Part shown: positions 48,901-58,930 of the stretch, piece by piece
Position numbering within the stretch: position 1 is the stretch's first letter
How the letters are laid out: each line of letters opens with the position of its first letter
Source of the DNA: Lagopus muta
Taxonomy: Eukaryota > Chordata > Aves > Galliformes > Phasianidae
Length of the DNA: 64,000 bases
Reading direction: 5' to 3'
Assembly: GCF_023343835.1 (NCBI RefSeq)
Contig: NC_064433.1
Span: 66,424,032-66,488,031 of the forward strand
The notes under the pieces: model-generated
The model's input: only the letters and a program-made list of their open reading frames with translations
The model's database searches: none
Told to the model about the DNA's origin: nothing
Program-made: the position numbers and the translations under genes

Positions 48901-51900
48901 TCACACTTGCAAATTTCTGTGCGGTCAGCCAACTTCTAATTCAACTCATGGAGACAAAAGGAAACAAATTTCAGAGGGAGCCACTTGCTTCCAACATCTC
49001 CTAAGATCACAGTAATGGAATATTAAATGCCTTAATTTAAACAGCAATTTCCAAAGGAAAGCTAAGATTCTCAGAAGATTTGAGGTCTGGTAGCTGTTCC
49101 ACACGTGGTTTTTGTCACAATATAAGAAACAAAACAGAACAACACACTAAGAACAACCATCACAGCAAAAAACTTGAAGCAAAATTTCCATGCACTGCAC
49201 GTGTTGCAACTTGGAAGCAGTAAAACTTACTTTAAGCAGCTGTTCTGTCGCTTCATTGTACTTCTGATGAAGAAGATTCTCCAATTCCAGAATCGTTTCC
49301 TGGTACTGAGCTGTTTCTTTTTCTGTTATCTCACTTGGTGGTGTGTCCAACAAAAGAAACTGCAACTTCTCAATTAGCTAGAAGACATTGAGAAAAATAT
49401 CTCTGTTTTGCCACCAATCCTGCCATACAGGCTGTTCCATCATAAAAACAGAGGCAGATTTGCTTCTTTTGCATCTAGGCGTATCTTTGTTACAGAGATA
49501 ATTCATCATATGCATTGAGATTGTACTAAACCAGCATAGACAGGCAACCATGCAAAATGCTGGAAAATCCAGGTCAAGTCTGCCTTCCTTCATTCCTGCA
49601 GCCCAATTCCTCCATTCCTCAACATGGAGATGTGAAATTTTAGCTTATAAAACAGACCACATGTTGAACCAGTTTGTCATGTCTTCGAAGACACTTGTTG
49701 GCCAAAAATTTTTTAATGAAAATCTTACAGACCTGTTTTTGAAACATATTTTCTGCATCAATTATCTCAGCTCTGAAATCAAATGAATATATAGTACTGA
49801 GACATACAGCAATTATGCTTTAATTCTGAGAATAATCCTTAGTGTGAAGTTTGGGACTCCACGGTAACACTGTTGTCTTCCAATACATGCCAATATCTGA
49901 ACTTCTAAATGAGCGTGGAAGACTAAAAAATTCCTATTTGGCTGAAGTTTTAAAGACACTGATCTATCACAGGATGCACTTATTAACACACTCTCCAGTA
50001 AAACTAAATTTCAAAACTCTTGATGGAATTTTTATTACTATTCACTCCCCATCCACAAATTGCACCCATTCATGTTAACAGATGCTGCACAGAGAGAAGA
50101 ATAACTTGCTTCACTTTATCTATGTGACCTGTTTCTTGCTCAACAGCTGTCACAGTGAAATACTAACTCTAACTGGAAATATTAACTGATCTGTTCTGCT
50201 TAATGACAATCATCAGGAGCTGCTGTCAGCTAAGAATGACATGGGAAGCAGATCACACGTGCTACTGTTATTGTGTTAATTGATGCTATGAAACCCTTCA
50301 AAACACACACCCAAAATGCTGTATGGTAACTAACATAGCAAAGCAAAGGAAAGCTATCACTACAAAGGCATCTTACATACCACTTTTCTTCACCCAGATC
50401 TGCAGCACTGAGAAAGACAGCCAGATTATATTTCATGCATCCCTTCCAGATTTGCCAGACTGTTTTCCCTCTTAACCTGAGGCACTGCAGTGCTACCACT
50501 CACTGAACAGCAGGATAATAACTAGCACTGCCACTGTCTTTAGATTTTACCTTTCACTCGGTCCTTATCAGGAGGTCCCTACCAGTTAGGAGCTGCTGAT
50601 CTACAGCTTCTCACAGCCCTGAGTGTTCAGAATTTTTCTCCAGAAACAAGTACAGAGCAGGAAAGAAATGCTCAAATGGTGTTGGGAAGCCCCCAACACA
50701 AAAAGGACATGGAGCCACTGGAGCACATCCAGAGGAGGGCAACAAGGATGGGGCTCTTCAGCCTGGAGAAGAGAATGCTGCCAGGAGACCTTATAATGGC
50801 CTTCCAGTACAGGAGAGCTGGGGAAGGACTTTTTATAAGGGCATGTAGTGACAGGATGAGGGGAAATGGCTTTAAACTGTAAGGGTAGATTTAGTCTAGA
50901 GATCAGGAAGAAATTCTTTACTGTGAGGGTGGTGAGACAGTGGAACAGATTGCCCAGTGAGGTTCTGAATGCTCCCTCCCTGGAATCATTCAAGGCCAGG
51001 CCGGATGGGGCTTTGAGCAACCTGGTCTAGAGGGAGGTGTCCCAGCCTAAGCAGGGGGTTGGAACTTGATGATTTTAGAGGTCCCTTCCAACCCAAACCA
51101 TCCTATGATTCTATGAAACGTTTTGCACCATGAGAAAATAGCCACTCTTTTAACACTCTCTGACATCACCTTGACTTCCAGTGGGGGCAAAGTGAAAATG
51201 CCTTTCAGTATCACATAAAACTCTACTGATCTTATCATGTAGGGTAAGGATACTTTCATAGAACGCGAAAGACCTGTAACTCTTCAGTGTTGAATGGGAA
51301 ACACAGAGGAGTAAGGAAGAAGTACATCAGGGGAAAGACATAGCAGCAGGAGAGAAGGAATGGAAGTGAGCAACTGCTATACATTCTGTTTGGGTTGCAG
51401 TGTCAGAGAGAAATTCATGGTGTTCACAGAACCATAGAATCATAGAATCACAGAATGGCTTGGGTTGGCAGGGGCATTAAAGCCCACCCAGTTCCAAGCT
51501 CCCAACTGTGGTCAAGATTGCTGTCCGCAAGATCAGGCTGCCCCAGGTCCCATCCAGCCTGGCCTTGAATATCTGCAGGGATCCTGTTAGCTGTTGGTGT
51601 TCTTGGAAAGGCCTACCATATTCCTTGCTGGCTCAGAAGAGGAGAATATGTGACAGATGAAAATCTTAGCATCCAGCAAGCATTGCAGGAAGGGAAGTTT
51701 AACAAGCAGAACAAAAGCAGCCCAGCAGAAGTTGTAATACACAACCAACTTTCACCCTGTTTCTAGCTTGCTCAAGACTTTTTAAGATGTAGATAGCATG
51801 GAAGAGCTCAGTGTAGAAATGTTACACAGAAGTCCCTTAAATACACAGCATGTTTAAAGTCTATAGTCTCCTTCTTTATACTTTACAATAAATTTGTAAT

Positions 51901-54900
51901 TAATAAAAAAAAATAGGTGAAGAAAGAAAAGGAAGCTGAAGATTATAACTGATTTCAGTCTTTGGAAAAAAAGAAAAGGGGAAGAGGGTACTGATGAGCA
52001 TTATTAAGGATACGGTTAGTGATTTTAAACTGAAGAATACCACTTATACGTAACACTTACATTTAGCACCTGCTCTCCCCTCTCCATCACAAATGGAATG
52101 TCCTTATTTTGATCTTCGCGCCATAAGTTCATGAAAGTATTTATTTCCTGCAGTACAGTTGGGTCAGGACTTCCATCACAAGCAATATAATGTTCCCACT
52201 ACAGAAAAAGCATAAAAGAAAAGTAGATATGGGCACATGGTGCAAATGACTTCCATAGTTATGACAAGAAGGATTCTGAAAGACAAATGTAGTGATTTAT
52301 TTAGTGATATTTAGTGATACATTCACACCTGTGTCTAAACAGGACTGTAATGCTACCTGTACTCCCATCATCATCATTATGCCAGAAAGAAATGGCTTAT
52401 TTTCACAATAATGTGTTAAGATACTTCTGCTCCACTAACATCGTTCTTACTGCTGGCATAAACTGTGGGGCCCTACTCACCCACACAGCCTCCTCACTGT
52501 CACGTTTCTTTTCCATGTACAATAGGTATAAAAAGGAGAGTGAGCAGGGCAAATTCCTACCTTGAGATGGATGAATTCAAGAAATTGAAGTATTCCTAGG
52601 TCCTATAAACAGACATAGCCTAAAGCCTCTGTGTTGTCTAAACTCTATGACAGTGGGCAGACCTCGAAAGCTTACCTTTGTATAAGCTCTAAATTCTGTT
52701 TTCCACCTTTGTGCACACACAAACTTCTCTTCCAGTGAATTAAGTTCGGCTAGTTCAACTTCCCTCCGTTCTTGATCCTGATAAAATATTTGTATATCAA
52801 GCAGAGGAATTAAACTTTTTTTTTTCTTTCCCCTACTTACAAGCATTTTCTATCAAAGAAAATAATCAGGAATATTTGAGTGAGCTACTATTTAAACAAA
52901 TCCAAACGTTGCTTTTTAAAGAAGCATTCAATTTGTAAGCTGCAGTAGTTAGCAATATGTTATTGTCATCACACTAGTTACTGAGCCATATGACAAATAC
53001 GTCTCATATGACTGTTATCCTTACACATCAACAGTTTTCACATCATCATCATCATCCTACAACTACCTCTAACAAGAGCTGATATAAAATGTAAGCATAT
53101 GTTGAAAAAAGAATGCAAGATGTTTTGTGTTTGGTTTTTTTTCCTTACAATTTCTATGATTTAAATTTTCTTTTTTTGGGGTGTAAGGGAAAAAACTCTG
53201 TGTGAAGGACAAAGGTGCACAGGCAAAGTGGCTTTTACTGAAGAGAAAAAACAATAAAAACCTCAAAACAGATGCAACACAAAATTTTGGGGAACATGAA
53301 AAAATTATCCAATTTAAGCTAGAGGGGAATTTTGATAAAAATAATTATTTATTCAAACTGGAGTATGACATGTCCCCAAAGTTAACATCTTTAACCACAG
53401 TACCTTTATGTAACAAAACTACCTTGCCTTAGGGAATTTTTCTGAACCAAGAAACACTAAGCCAAACATTGCCTTAGAGAAGGAATACAACACACTACCA
53501 CTACAGCACCATTTATCTTGATTGCACTTGTACTGTGCTTTATTTAAGCACTACTGCTTCGTTTGCACCTTCCCAATTTTTCTTTTTGCTTTTGTGATTT
53601 TGATCTTGTGATGCTAGAAAATGTCCTTCCTTTCCAACACTAATGAAAAGGAAATTCCTTTTCATTCTCACATTAAATTGCTAATGTTTTACGGACCTTG
53701 TCATAAGTTTGGAAATGGAATTAGCATTTTGCAGTCACTATTGCCTATGAACTAACTTTTGCCTGAAGCTTTTCCATATGCTCCCGTTCAATCCTCTCCT
53801 TTTCAAGTCTAGCTGCTTCTTCTTGTTCAGCTTGCAGTCGGGCTTCCTCTGAAGTTTGGGAAATACATCAAGAGCACAATTACATTTTCTTATTAGAACC
53901 AGACACATTATTTTCTTATTAGCTGTAATGACAAAACAAGTATAATATGAAGCAACATATCTGATATTACCCAGAATCTTCCAAATGGGATTAGATAAAC
54001 TCATCTGAATCACAGTACTAAAACCCACTACTACAGCACTGCCCTCATCAGCCCATGACAAAGAAAGTGCAGAAAGGGATCAGCAGGCTGCCTTTTTCCC
54101 CTCAGAAACAACAACAGATGTTCCCTCTTCCCATCCCTACAGTTTGAGTAGGCCCAGAATTTTAATCCGATGTCTGCTGTGAAATCACCTGAGTGGTTCA
54201 GTTCCCAGCTACTCTTCTGCTTTCCTACATCCTTTGATGGAAACTCCATCTTACAGATGTTTATTCAATGAAATAGATGAGTTTTTAGGCCTGTCTCAAT
54301 GGCTGTCAGTTCTCCTTAGGATCAGCAACTTTGATCACAGCTTTAACTGCCACAAGGACAGCAAAGGGATAGCAGACATCCAGCTAGCTCTTGACAATGG
54401 GTGTACCCTGTCAACCTTCTCTGAAAAAGGCCTTTTCAGAGAATTTCTCTTACCTTCTGCTAATGAGGATTGAGAGAAGAAAAACACAGAACACTGCATT
54501 TCCATCCCACTGAGAATATTTCAAAATGGAATGGTAAGAGAGAGGAAAAAAATCTAATTCTTCCTGACACTCTCATCCCCAAGCTCCTAATCATGGCAGA
54601 AGTAATTAGAGGAAAAAGCATGGCTCTTGCAGGAAAGTGAGATGGGGAGGCAGTAAGAGGTAACACAGAATTTGACCCACACAAAAGAAGAGAAATGCAT
54701 TTTTTGAAATACAGTGTTAACATCAGTGTACTGCAGCTCGGCAGGTAACTTCTTTCTGTTTAATTAAACTAAATGACTGTGTCATCACATTCCTTGTAAA
54801 TGAAGTGCACGGTACCTTCCTCTTTCAGCTTCCTTTCCTCCTCTTCTTTCTGTAATCTCAGTTTTTCAGCTTTGCCAACTTTTTTTTTTCCACTGGACTT

Positions 54901-57900
54901 AATGTTTGCCATAAATTAAAAGAAACCAAATGTCAGAATTATTTAAATGCATTTGGGGAGGTACTGACCCTCTATAACTCTGCCCATCTAATGTGAACCC
55001 TGAATAGAGATTTTTGACTTCCTACACAGTCACTGAAGCCTCCAGAATTGCAATATACACCCAAATCCATTTTAGTTCTTGTTTCCATGATGTGATGCAT
55101 GCTCTTACAGCTATTATACATAGGTTGCTCTGAAAGCATTGCCTCCCATTTAATTCCATGGGAACTACAACAGATACACAGACCACAGTAACACTGTTTG
55201 ATAGAGCGAATTTTCAGCTACAAAACACCTCTTCAACACAGTCACCACCTTTAGCTATGCATTTTCACCAGCGATGAACAAGAGCCTGCATGCTATGCTC
55301 GTAAAAAAATCTGCACCAGCAGAGGTGACCCACTGTTTCACAGCTGCTGTGATGGAGTTGCTGTTAGGAAAATATCACCCATACAATCCATCTTTCATTG
55401 GCCTGAATAGATGAAGTCAGAAGGAACCAAATCCAGACTATATGGTGGGTATGTTAGGACATTCCAGCCAAAATAGGCAACGTGCTCCACAGCCTTCCAA
55501 CTGCCTGGCATTATCACACTCCAAAAGAAAGGCTGTCTTCTTCTCTGGCCTGGCTCTGGAAGTTCAAGCCTTCAGCTTAGTCAATGTTGTGATTGATGTA
55601 GCGGTCAGAGTCAATGGTTCGTCCACATTCCATGAAATTCAGAAGGATCACCTTGTTCCTATCCCAAAAGACAATGTATCACTTTACCTGCTGAGGGCTG
55701 CATCTTGAACTTTTTCTTCAACAGGCAATTCACACGTCACCACTTCATTAACTGTAATTTTGATTCTGGCTTGTAGCGGTGACACCACATATCATCACCA
55801 ATAATGATGTGATCCAGGAAACTGTAATCTTTGGCCTTGTATTAGTTCAGTAGGTCCTGACAAACTTGCATTCAATGTTTCTTCTGTTACTGTGTGAGGA
55901 TTTGTGGGACCCACCCGGCAGGAACTTTGTGATCCAACACTGCCACCATTATTTTCAACACACTGAAGCAGATACTTAGCTCTGCACACAGTTCCTTGGT
56001 CGTATACTCTGTCAATTTGTGCAGATGAGCATGTAAGCTCATTGTTTTGTGGTGTGCCACCTGTGTACGGCCATCCCAAATGTAGCTTGGCTTTCACATC
56101 ATAGTTGCCACTGCTGAAACGCACCACACAGTGCCTCTCTGTGCTCATATCCACTGCTGGTCTCCACAAACATTCACCAAGTGCTGATGAGTGTCAATGG
56201 ATGCCATTTTTTTCTTTGTTTGGAAAAATCCCTTTGCTTCATATACACTTCCATGTCAGGCATCATTTTGTCAGACTGTCCCTCTGCTGCCATCTGTCAC
56301 ATGGCAACAAAATGTAATGGAATATTGGCAGGAAGGTTTAACTTCTCCTGCCATACAACCAATATCTGCCTGACATCACAGGCCAACATAATAAAATAGG
56401 AGGCATTACTTTCAGAGCAGCCCTCATATAATTTTGTGCTAGGTTTCCTGAATACAGAACAATAATTTTTAATCTGGAAATTGAATAATAAGTAAGTAGA
56501 TCTGGTAAGAAAGTAGGTGTTACAACTTCAAGTATTATTTTTTAGCATTTAGTGATGCAGTAGCACTGGATGGGCAATGTGCAGCCTGATTCTACATGAG
56601 TGGGTGACATGCCACTGGGGAGGAGTGCCAATCCTGAAGGCAGGTGCTGCAAAGACAAGGCCCCAATACAACAGCAATCAGTGACCACAAAGAAAAGCAC
56701 ACACAAATCAGTAAGAGACTACTACAGTGAGAGATGTCAGAACAAGATGATCCTTAGGATCCTCTCCAACCCAAGAAATTCTATGAAAAGGAAGGATGGG
56801 CCGAGAAGTAAATCAAGTTTATGGAACTTGTGAAAACAAGGCAGCTGGTTTTGTACTGCAAAATGAATTCACAGCCTACAGTGTTGGCTGAGTGTGGTTG
56901 GAATTGCTATTATTTTTTTTTTTTGTATAGGTGAGGAACAAAAAATTATATTCTGTACAGGCTCCAGGGTCTGGAGATAACAAGGAATGACAGAAGACTG
57001 AGCTATAGCTGAAAGCAAAGCTGCAGATGACAAAAGAGAAGACATGAAGGAAAAGGAATGACTTACATCAGGTGGGGTATGTGTGCACTGGCTGAACAAC
57101 AGCATTCTGCTGCTGACAAGCAAGGAAAAGAAATTCAAAGAACGTGTGTTTGATTTTTAAAAACAGAGAAAATAGGGAGTGTGCATGGGGAGTGTACATG
57201 AGTTCAGCAGACACGACAATGTGAGGGGAAGATGCATCACCATTTCAGGCAGCTACCCTGGGTGTTTCATTTTGGAGAACTGAAATTAGGACTGCGCATC
57301 CCCACAGGTGAGAGACAAGTGCTTACAAGGATTCAGTCTGGGAAGGTAACACGCATAACTATTTGGAAAGCTATTCACATCACTTTGCACAGTGATAAAC
57401 AAATGCATGAATGTGACTCGGGATACCAAGGCTATCAGAAAGCTCACACCGCTGGTGGGAGTTCAGTGCCCACAACATGCGCCCAGCAGGGTTAGCCTGA
57501 ATCTTTTTGTTTTTAAACATATTTGCATACAATAACGTCGTCACAACAGCTTTACTGTGACCAAAAAAAAAAAAAAAAAAAAAAAAAGTCCTTACAATAC
57601 TGTAATACTGTTTTTGGATGCGTTGAATCAAGAAGTGACAGACGCTTTCTTCAGCTTCAGCATGAGGACTGTGTCTGTACTGACAGAACTGCCCTGGTGC
57701 ATCGCAATGAGCACCGCGGGGCGCGGGGCGATCACCGCAGCACGCTTCCACCTACCTTTTTTTGCTTTTTTGGACCCTAGAAGTTTGGGGACAAAAACAA
57801 AAGAAAGGAAGAGTCAGAGAACGGGGCACAGAGCACAAAAATCATCACAAAAGCCGCCCACCCCGTCGCTAAATAACGCTATTACTCCGGAGCTAATCCA

Positions 57901-57923
57901 CCACCCCCCCCCGCCCTTACCAT
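39693..57923 (-). CDS. DNAI7: DNAI7 (CASC1), axonemal dynein-associated protein, 16 exons
   Basis: Known family: CASC1/DNAI7 (mouse Las1) is related to Chlamydomonas IC97, a component of inner-arm dynein I1, and acts in motile cilia and sperm flagella. Seen here: 16 minus-strand exons join in phase to 2,157 nt, 718 residues; I recall 716 for human. Exons, 5' to 3': 57921-57923, 57756-57776, 54816-54897, 53757-53848, 52676-52777, 52061-52198, 49231-49377, 48362-48465, 47143-47419, 45395-45500, 44064-44230, 42880-43024, 41988-42202, 41160-41327, 40841-40954, 39693-39968. The product has a Lys/Glu-rich coiled-coil N-terminus (residues 9-100), then the conserved CASC1 core ([24 protein letters not shown]), an acidic linker (about 245-375) and a conserved C-terminal region ([43 protein letters not shown]). 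It shares a divergent promoter with ETFRF1. Confidence 0.93.
40841..40954 (-). CDS. DNAI7: DNAI7 exon 15
   Basis: Acceptor TTGTATTACAG, donor TTCAAG|GTTCGT, phase 0. Encodes [20 protein letters not shown] then [12 protein letters not shown]. Confidence 0.95.
41160..41327 (-). CDS. DNAI7: DNAI7 exon 14
   Basis: Acceptor TTATGCAACAG, donor AAAAAG|GTGCGT, phase 0. Encodes [20 protein letters not shown] ... [17 protein letters not shown]. Confidence 0.94.
41988..42202 (-). CDS. DNAI7: DNAI7 exon 13
   Basis: Acceptor CTTTCATAAAG, donor ATTAAG|GTACTG, phase 1 in and 0 out. Encodes [20 protein letters not shown] ... [15 protein letters not shown] ... [10 protein letters not shown]. Confidence 0.95.
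42880..43024 (-). CDS. DNAI7: DNAI7 exon 12
   Basis: Acceptor TTTGTCAAAG, donor CTGCAG|GTACCA, phase 0 in and 1 out. Encodes [20 protein letters not shown] and [13 protein letters not shown]. Confidence 0.9.
44064..44230 (-). CDS. DNAI7: DNAI7 exon 11
   Basis: Acceptor GGTTATTATGTAG, phase 1 in; donor GTGGAG|GTAAGT, phase 0 out. The nearer CTACAG site would lead to a stop. Encodes [20 protein letters not shown] then [20 protein letters not shown]. Confidence 0.9.
44812..44840. repeat. (AAAAT)n short tandem repeat
   Basis: AAAAAT/AAAAT units in a DNAI7 intron. Confidence 0.9.
45395..45500 (-). CDS. DNAI7: DNAI7 exon 10
   Basis: Acceptor TTTTTTATAG, donor CAGAAG|GTACTG, phase 0 in and 1 out. 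Encodes [20 protein letters not shown], part of the variable acidic linker. Confidence 0.8.
47143..47419 (-). CDS. DNAI7: DNAI7 exon 9
   Basis: Acceptor CTTATGTACAG, phase 2 in. Encodes [20 protein letters not shown], then [15 protein letters not shown] and a variable acidic tail. The donor AAT|GTAGGT (phase 0) is chosen because the overlapping GTAG|GTAAAT donor at 47139 (phase 1) would make exon 10 hit a stop after five codons. Confidence 0.85.
48362..48465 (-). CDS. DNAI7: DNAI7 exon 8
   Basis: Acceptor TTCTTTGTAG, donor GCAAG|GTACAG, phase 0 in and 2 out. Encodes [20 protein letters not shown] then [14 protein letters not shown]. Confidence 0.93.
49231..49377 (-). CDS. DNAI7: DNAI7 exon 7
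   Basis: Acceptor GTCTTCTAG, donor CTTAAA|GTAAGT, phase 0. Encodes [20 protein letters not shown] then [17 protein letters not shown]. Confidence 0.94.
50660..51117 (+). mobile_element. CR1 LINE copy, about 0.46 kb
   Basis: Sense CR1: AGGACATGGAGCCACTGGAG, GGGCTCTTCAGCCTGGAGAA, GAGGTCCCTTCCAACCC and terminal ATGATTCTATGA. Lies in a DNAI7 intron, antisense to that gene. Confidence 0.92.
51427..51590 (-). mobile_element. CR1 LINE 3' tail
   Basis: ATAGAATCATAGAATCACAG, GGCTTGGGTTGGCAGGGGCA and ATCCAGCCTGGCCTTGAATA; reverse orientation, 310 bp from the previous copy. Confidence 0.9.
52061..52198 (-). CDS. DNAI7: DNAI7 exon 6
   Basis: Acceptor TTTTTCTGTAG, donor CTAAAT|GTAAGT, phase 0. Encodes [20 protein letters not shown], nearly identical to the human segment I recall. 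Confidence 0.95.
52676..52777 (-). CDS. DNAI7: DNAI7 exon 5
   Basis: Acceptor TATTTTATCAG, donor ACAAAG|GTAAGC, phase 0. Encodes [20 protein letters not shown]. Confidence 0.9.
53757..53848 (-). CDS. DNAI7: DNAI7 exon 4
   Basis: Acceptor CAAACTTCAG, donor CAAAA|GTTAGT, phase 1 in and 0 out. Encodes [20 protein letters not shown], coiled coil. Confidence 0.9.
54816..54897 (-). CDS. DNAI7: DNAI7 exon 3
   Basis: Phase 0 in, 1 out; donor GAGGAAG|GTACCG. Encodes [20 protein letters not shown], very close to human CASC1. The acceptor (ACATTAAG) is weak and 20 nt from its pyrimidine tract. An in-frame ATG at 54910-54912 just upstream ([11 protein letters not shown]) would be an alternative start if transcription began in this intron. 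Confidence 0.82.
55119..56426 (-). mobile_element. Mariner-type DNA transposon, near full length, inactive
   Basis: About 1.3 kb bounded by TA on each side (55117-55118 and 56427-56428) and imperfect inverted ends sharing GCTCTGAAAG and TGCCTCC (55128-55147 and 56402-56419 reversed). Read on the minus strand, broken frames resemble mariner transposase: LLECDNAR around a catalytic Asp, then LDLVPSDF with the next Asp, [12 protein letters not shown] and [14 protein letters not shown]. Stops and frameshifts interrupt the frame, so it cannot make transposase. Likely of the chicken Galluhop type. Confidence 0.85.
56742..56786 (+). mobile_element. CR1 LINE fragment (about 45 bp)
   Basis: GATCCTCTCCAACCCAAGAA ATTCTATGA resembles the extreme CR1 3' end. 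Confidence 0.6.
57563..57587. repeat. Poly(A) tract, 25 A
   Basis: In DNAI7 intron 2, about 170 bp from micro-exon 2; on the sense strand a T tract. Confidence 0.95.
57756..57776 (-). CDS. DNAI7: DNAI7 exon 2 (21-nt micro-exon)
   Basis: Acceptor AACTTCTAG and donor AAAAAG|GTAGGT on the minus strand, phase 0. Encodes GPKKQKK, matching the basic N-terminus of CASC1 proteins. Confidence 0.75.
57921..57923 (-). CDS. DNAI7: DNAI7 exon 1: coding part is the ATG alone
   Basis: GGCGCCATG|GTAAGG: the donor directly follows the ATG, so exon 1 supplies only Met1 and ends in phase 0. It is chosen because only this ATG keeps frame with exons 2 and 3. An upstream ATG at 57940-57942 is out of frame. Confidence 0.75.
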
Positions 57924-57934
57924 GGCGCCGCCGT

Positions 57935-57948
57935 GTTGCCATGGCGAC
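57935..57948. promoter_or_regulatory. RFX X-box
   Basis: GTTGCCATGGCGAC is one base from the palindromic X-box GTTGCCATGGCAAC bound by RFX factors, which drive ciliary genes. It lies 12 bp upstream of the DNAI7 start codon. Confidence 0.75.
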
Positions 57949-58529
57949 GGCCCGCGAGCTTCTGGTCGCCTATGGCGCGGAACACGGTGCGTCGCGTGAC
58001 GGCCGCGTCGTAAAGCAGCGCGCTTTACGGCGGGGCGCGGAGCGGGTGAGGCGACGACCTTCCTTTCGCCCTTCTCTCCTTTTGGCGGGGCGGGGGGCGG
58101 CCTGAGAGGGAGGGACCGGCCGAACCGACGGGCAGCGAGCTGGGGCTGGCTCCGATTTATAGAAATAAAAAAGCATCGCGCTTAATGACTAACGCTTCTT
58201 TATTGATATGTCGTTACTAACAGCGCTTTGGCAGCAGGCGTTTCTGTAGCAGGCCACGGAAACGTAAGCGGGCAGGGCGGCCGTGCCGGTGTGGCAGGCG
58301 GGGAGGCGCGGGGCAGAGCTGCGGGCGGGAGGAAATGGGCGCTGAGAGGGGTAGGGGCGGTTAGGGCAAGGGGGCTGCGCTGAGGCGAGGCTGGAGAGAA
58401 GCTGCAGTCGGTATGGGAAGTGAGGCTGGGGTGTGCTGGCTTCCGTAACAGGCTAACGTCGCGTTGGTTATCCTGCAGGTAAATTAAGCGTTGCCACGCG
58501 TAAGAACTAAGAGTTGAGTGACATGTGCA

Positions 58530-58887
58530 ATGGCCGGCTCTTTAAGAGGTGAAGTACTGAACCTTTATAAAAATGTAAGTGTCTGAAGTGCCACAAGAAC
58601 TTCCTTTGGCTAAACAAAATCCTTGTATTTTGAAGCCTATCTAAAAGCCTATCATTCTTTTCCCCTTCAAGCTGCTGTACCTTGGAAGGGAGTATCCCAA
58701 AGGAGCAGACTACTTTAGAAGCCGGTTGAAAGCAGCTTTTCTAAAAAACAAAGATGTGAAAGATCCTGAAAAAATTAAGCAGCTAATTGCACGAGGAGAG
58801 TTTGTTATAAAAGAATTGGAGGCTCTGTACTTCCTCAGGAAATACAGAGCTATGAAAAAGCGCTACTACAGTGATGACAAAGAATAA
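58530..58887 (+). CDS. ETFRF1: ETFRF1 (LYRM5), mitochondrial LYR-motif regulator of electron-transfer flavoprotein
   Basis: Known role: ETFRF1 (LYRM5) is a small mitochondrial LYR-family protein reported to bind electron-transfer flavoprotein and displace its FAD. Seen here: two coding exons, 58530-58574 and 58672-58887, joined in phase 0 across an intron of 97 nt (donor AAAAAT|GTAAGT, acceptor CCCTTCAAG), giving 86 residues. It begins [15 protein letters not shown] with the LYR-type tripeptide LYK at 12-14, then [15 protein letters not shown] and ends [13 protein letters not shown]. It lacks the two extra residues I recall at the start of human LYRM5. A probable acceptor TCCTGCAG at 58471-58478 would start the first coding exon, with a 5'UTR exon in the CpG island. 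Confidence 0.96.
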
Positions 58888-58924
58888 CTGCTGCGACCCT
58901 AACGATACAAAGCCATAAACAGCC

Positions 58925-58930
58925 AATAAA
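58925..58930 (+). promoter_or_regulatory. Candidate ETFRF1 poly(A) signal
   Basis: AATAAA 38 nt after the ETFRF1 stop. An ATTAAA at 59650-59655 is a possible distal alternative. Confidence 0.5.

Larger units (their letters stand above)
49378..52060. other. DNAI7 intron 6
   Basis: 2.7-kb intron carrying two CR1 copies in opposite orientation (about 50660-51117 plus and 51427-51590 minus). Nothing else recognised. Confidence 0.7.
54898..57755. other. DNAI7 intron 2
   Basis: 2.9-kb intron holding the mariner element (55119-56426), a short CR1 fragment (about 56742-56786) and a 25-A tract (57563-57587). Confidence 0.7.
57690..58470. promoter_or_regulatory. CpG-rich bidirectional promoter of DNAI7 and ETFRF1
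   Basis: Unlike the AT-rich surroundings, this stretch is strongly GC-rich with dense CpG (for example 57705-57740, 57915-58110, 58255-58410) and GC boxes (GGGGCGGGG near 58086). DNAI7 starts leftward at 57923, and the ETFRF1 ATG lies 607 bp to the right. Transcription start sites cannot be fixed from sequence. Confidence 0.8.

Noticed and set aside
50601-51020. 139-codon minus-strand open frame
   Set aside because: It is the reverse strand of a 5'-truncated CR1 copy.
55442-56399. Several plus-strand open frames and a minus-strand one at 55795-56169
   Set aside because: All lie inside the mariner element; they are out-of-frame readings or broken transposase pieces.
57557-58105. 182-codon plus-strand open frame through the CpG island
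   Set aside because: It starts in a poly(A) tract and continues through GC-rich promoter DNA antisense to DNAI7 exons 1-2; open frames are common in GC-rich DNA.
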